Positions 14,513-16,856 of a stretch of DNA of 16,856 nt are shown here, in pieces. Position 1 is the stretch's first letter. Each line of letters opens with the position of its first letter. Both the position numbers and the translations under genes were made by a program. The stretch is from Pedobacter schmidteae (GTDB lineage: Bacteria > Bacteroidota > Bacteroidia > Sphingobacteriales > Sphingobacteriaceae), in contig CAMDQV010000014.1 in assembly GCA_945906015.1 (NCBI GenBank), forward strand, positions 1 through 16,856. Direction: 5' to 3'. Below the pieces are notes generated by a model. That model saw nothing but the letters and a program-made list of their open reading frames with translations, was not told the origin of the DNA and searched no databases.

Positions 14513-15850
14513 TTAATAGCTAATTTTTCCTAAGGCTCTATCAACGTTTACCTTATTGATCAAAAGTTCATACAAGGCATAGATATAATTATTCTGAGAT
14601 TCCTTTAAGGATGTTTCTGCTATTGTTACTTCGATACTAGAACCAACTCCCTGCTCGTATTTGATTTTTGTTACTCTCAAAACCTCTTTAGCTAATTCCA
14701 TATTACGCTTTTGATTTTCTAATGATTTCAAACCATTACGATAAACAGTTTGTGCCTGTTCAACTTCTAGATTAATCCCATTTCTAAGATTAACAAGGTT
14801 ATTCTCTGTCTTTAATACTTCTAGCTTTGCATTACGAACCTGATATGTTTTTACACCGCCTGATAGTAGAGGAACAGATAAGCGAAATCCAATTATAGTT
14901 GCCGGATAACTTCTGTTTAATAAGCTTGAGAAGTCATTTGACTGCAAACTGCGGTAGGTAGTTCCAAATGCAGCCAATGATGGAAGAAACAAGCTTTTAT
15001 AACGTTTAAGATCAAGTTCATTTAGCTTTTTTTGGGTCGCAAGTAATGAATACTCAATTCTGTTTTGATAAGCAGACGTATCTTTAACTGCTAAAGATTC
15101 TTCAACCTGCAAACTTCCAATTGAATCTTTTAACACTAGCTTAAATTGAATATTCATTCCCATTTGAAACTTTAAAAGGTTCAGATTCAGTTCCAAAAGC
15201 CTAATTACATTTGCTCTTTCAGTTTCAAGGTTATTGTTTAAAACTGTTAATCGATCTACATCTATCTTTTCAACAAATCCATTTGTAAAAAGCGCTTTTG
15301 TATCATTTAAAGATTTTTTCAACCTGTTTATGTTTACATCCAGAAGACTTAACTGTTCGTTACTCACAAGCACTGAATAATAGGCCTTGGTTACTCCAAC
15401 TGCAGTTTCAATACGGCTTCGCTTCAAATTTTTGTTTGAAAGCTCTTTATATGTTTTAGAAGCCTGTAAACCAACTAAGTATGAACCATCAAATAGCAAT
15501 TGATTTAACTCTAAACCAAAAGATGATTGATATTGAACACCAAACTGAGAAGGAATCAGAGTTCCCGGCCTACCGAAAATTTCTCCTGGTAATAAATTAG
15601 TAGGAACCTTCAGTAAATCCTGAAAGTTGACATTTCCATTAAGTTGTGGCAAACCAATTCCAATGGTTTTTTTTACAGTATTTTTAGCAATCTCTTCATC
15701 AATACTAGCATTCAATATAGAGCTTTGGTGATTTTGAGCATAGTCAATAGCTTCTTTTAAGCTAAAGTTTGCAAGTGAATCAGTTAGTTGAGCCTTGGCT
15801 GAAGTCACAGAGAAAATGCAAAAAATTAAAATTAGATAGTTGTATTTCAT
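14513..15850 (-). CDS. TolC-family outer membrane efflux protein
   Basis: This is the outer-membrane exit duct of the tripartite pump. With the ATG at 15848-15850 the product has 445 residues and begins with a signal peptide, MKYNYLILIFCIFSVTSAKAQ, with likely cleavage after the alanine of AKA. The mature start LTDSLANFSLKEAIDYAQNHQSSILNA is typical of the family. Two TolC repeats of long helices and short strands follow; the second contains FRLSVPLLSGGVKTYQVRNAKLEV, LVNLRNGINLEVEQAQTVYRNG and IKYEQGVGSSIEVTIAETSLKESQNNYIYALYELL. A TTG at 15871 in frame would add seven residues, overlap tetR and spoil the signal peptide. The gene begins 7 nt after the tetR stop, so the two are tightly coupled. 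Confidence 0.92.
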   Translation of the reverse strand: MKYNYLILIFCIFSVTSAKAQLTDSLANFSLKEAIDYAQNHQSSILNASIDEEIAKNTVKKTIGIGLPQLNGNVNFQDLLKVPTNLLPGEIFGRPGTLIPSQFGVQYQSSFGLELNQLLFDGSYLVGLQASKTYKELSNKNLKRSRIETAVGVTKAYYSVLVSNEQLSLLDVNINRLKKSLNDTKALFTNGFVEKIDVDRLTVLNNNLETERANVIRLLELNLNLLKFQMGMNIQFKLVLKDSIGSLQVEESLAVKDTSAYQNRIEYSLLATQKKLNELDLKRYKSLFLPSLAAFGTTYRSLQSNDFSSLLNRSYPATIIGFRLSVPLLSGGVKTYQVRNAKLEVLKTENNLVNLRNGINLEVEQAQTVYRNGLKSLENQKRNMELAKEVLRVTKIKYEQGVGSSIEVTIAETSLKESQNNYIYALYELLINKVNVDRALGKISY

Positions 15851-15857
15851 GTATTTA

Positions 15858-16475
15858 TTATTCTTCTTCAATAATTTCTTTGTATTTATTAATCAATTTA
15901 TGGCCTTTTAATGTGCATATTCCATAAAGAAAATGTTCTGTTAATTCGGTCATTACCTGTGACAAACCATATTTTCCATTCGTATAAGCAGAAGAATTAT
16001 TAAAGATCAAATCCATTTGCTCTAATCTCATCTGTGTAAGAATGTCAGTCTTTAGATCTTTTCTATAATATCCTTCATCAATCCCCCTTTTTAAATTATC
16101 ATGAATAGTTTTAAATAAATGTTTTTCACGAAAATCTTTAAAATACATCCATGCTTCAGGATGATATTTTTGAAGGTCATAAAACAAAACAGGGTTTAAA
16201 TTAGATAGAAGCTCTTTCATATTTGCTACGGCAAATGAAACTTCATGAACCGCGTTTTCTGCAAGATCAATACTATCTAAAATGATGCATTTTTGGGTAT
16301 TTAGTTTAATTTCAATAACAATGTTTACAATTTCATTTTTATCACTAAAATGACTGTAAATTGTTTTTTTTGACATCCCCAATTGCTTGGCGATATCATC
16401 CATCGTAACACTTTTTAAACCATACTGGCAAAAAAGCTTGTCAGACTCAGAAATTATATACTCTTTAACGTTCAA
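15858..16475 (-). CDS. TetR/AcrR family transcriptional regulator, first gene of the efflux operon
   Basis: The 205-residue product has the TetR N-terminal DNA-binding domain: IISESDKLFCQYGLKSVTMDDIAKQLGMSKKTIYSHFSDKNEIV, with the helix-turn-helix at about residues 24-43. The remaining all-helical part would bind the ligand and dimerise. The start is a TTG at 16473-16475. An in-frame TAA lies directly upstream, and the first internal ATG (residue 25) would delete half of the DNA-binding domain, so no ATG start is possible. The gene is co-oriented with the tolC-like, adaptor and pump genes. An inverted repeat lies beside its promoter, so autorepression of the whole operon, relieved by a substrate, is the natural inference. 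Confidence 0.93.
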   Translation of the reverse strand: MNVKEYIISESDKLFCQYGLKSVTMDDIAKQLGMSKKTIYSHFSDKNEIVNIVIEIKLNTQKCIILDSIDLAENAVHEVSFAVANMKELLSNLNPVLFYDLQKYHPEAWMYFKDFREKHLFKTIHDNLKRGIDEGYYRKDLKTDILTQMRLEQMDLIFNNSSAYTNGKYGLSQVMTELTEHFLYGICTLKGHKLINKYKEIIEEE

Positions 16476-16498
16476 TTATTACTTTTTATATTTTGCTA

Positions 16499-16506
16499 CA
16501 AAACTA
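16499..16506 (-). promoter_or_regulatory. Candidate -7 box for the tetR-tolC-adaptor-RND operon
   Basis: On the minus strand 16506-16499 reads TAGTTTTG, a full match to TAnnTTTG. Transcription would start near 16495, about 20 nt before the TTG start of tetR. No TTG is present at the expected -33 distance. Confidence 0.5.
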
Positions 16507-16507
16507 T

Positions 16508-16535
16508 GGAAACATTTTTAAAATCTAAAGTTTCC
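16508..16535. promoter_or_regulatory. Inverted repeat, candidate TetR-family operator
   Basis: GGAAAC (16508-16513) and GTTTCC (16530-16535) are perfect inverted copies separated by 16 bp. The repeat occupies the -10 to -35 interval of the proposed tetR promoter, where a bound repressor would block polymerase. The arms are only 6 bp and the spacing is wide, so this is a candidate only. Confidence 0.4.
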
Positions 16536-16616
16536 TGCTGAATTATTTTTTATAAAATGAAAAATAAGACCTTGACATGATAAATAGTGGGCAGGTGTGA
16601 TATAATTCAAAAGTCG

Positions 16617-16624
16617 TAACTTCG
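16617..16624 (+). promoter_or_regulatory. Possible -7 box for purB
   Basis: TAACTTCG differs from TAnnTTTG at one position and ends 14 nt before the purB ATG. No convincing -33 TTG is found at the right spacing. Confidence 0.35.
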
Positions 16625-16638
16625 CAAAAAAAAGATAT

Positions 16639-16856
16639 ATGAATCTATCCGCATTATCTGCCATCTCTCCAATTGACGGACGCTATCATCATTCAACAAA
16701 AGAATTATCATCGTACTTCTCAGAAGCTGCATTGATAAAATTCAGAGTATACGTGGAAATAGAGTATTTCATATCACTTTGTGAATTACCATTGCCTCAG
16801 TTAAAGCACTTTAATACTGCCAAATTTGAAGCATTAAGAGCCATTTATACTAATTT
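16639..16856 (+). CDS. purB: Adenylosuccinate lyase (PurB), 5' part truncated by window edge
   Basis: The first 72 codons of a gene whose product begins MNLSALSAISPIDGRYHHSTKELSSYFSEAALIKFRVYVEIEYFISLCE. This is the conserved N-terminus of PurB-type adenylosuccinate lyase, with SPIDGRY and the S-YFSE-ALI-FRV-VEIE pattern. The enzyme releases fumarate twice in purine synthesis, from SAICAR and from adenylosuccinate. The catalytic residues and the fumarase-superfamily signature lie beyond the window. The start is the ATG at 16639, preceded by an A-rich leader. The gene diverges from the efflux operon across 163 bp and is about 12 kb from purK-purE. Confidence 0.93.
   Translation, partial: MNLSALSAISPIDGRYHHSTKELSSYFSEAALIKFRVYVEIEYFISLCELPLPQLKHFNTAKFEALRAIYTN

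Noticed and set aside
15851..15871. TTG start for the tolC-like gene
   Set aside because: It adds a lysine/asparagine-rich extension before a clean signal peptide and overlaps tetR; the ATG at 15850 is preferred.
16572..16606. TTGACA and TATAAT hexamers upstream of purB, resembling an E. coli sigma-70 promoter
   Set aside because: The spacer is 23 bp, too long for that promoter class, and the organism uses the Bacteroidota TTTG/TAnnTTTG type.

Overview
The window is AT-rich DNA from a member of the Bacteroidota, most likely a Cytophagales- or Sphingobacteriales-type aerobe. Three things point there. The recognisable promoters are of the TTTG-N19-21-TAnnTTTG kind used by the Bacteroidota housekeeping sigma factor. 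Clear Shine-Dalgarno sequences are lacking in front of most genes. The protein families, such as an oversized RND pump, an ECF sigma factor next to an anti-sigma-like protease and an XVD-repeat lipoprotein, fit that phylum. The exact genus cannot be read from the sequence. No tRNA, rRNA, CRISPR array, insertion sequence or phage gene was seen.

Layout. Left edge (1-1269, minus): the N-terminal half of the RNA-binding transcription accessory protein Tex. Positions 1407-7671 (mostly plus) hold respiratory complex I genes in two separated pairs, nuoA-nuoB and nuoC-nuoD. Between them lie purK-purE (conversion of AIR to CAIR in purine synthesis), a minus-strand yqgE/algH-family gene, and pdxH (PLP synthesis), which appears to start the pdxH-nuoC-nuoD operon. 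No nuoE or later subunit follows nuoD in the window.

Positions 7752-9421 (minus) encode an ECF-type sigma factor and, just downstream, a membrane-anchored trypsin/HtrA-type protease whose cytoplasmic N-terminus resembles Bacteroidota anti-sigma factors. Divergent from it (9558-9746, plus) is a tiny lipoprotein made almost entirely of AVDxx pentapeptide repeats, with its own near-consensus promoter and a strong terminator.

Positions 9925-16475 (minus) form a complete tripartite efflux operon in the order tetR, tolC-like, membrane-fusion lipoprotein and RND permease. It is closed by a hairpin terminator, and an inverted repeat lies across the upstream side of the tetR promoter. The right edge (16639 onward, plus) is the start of purB, another purine gene.

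Functionally most of the window is core metabolism and respiration. The parts that most deserve attention are the sigma/protease pair with its divergent repeat lipoprotein, the interrupted nuo cluster, the autoregulated efflux operon, and an apparently orphan terminator hairpin between yqgE and pdxH.
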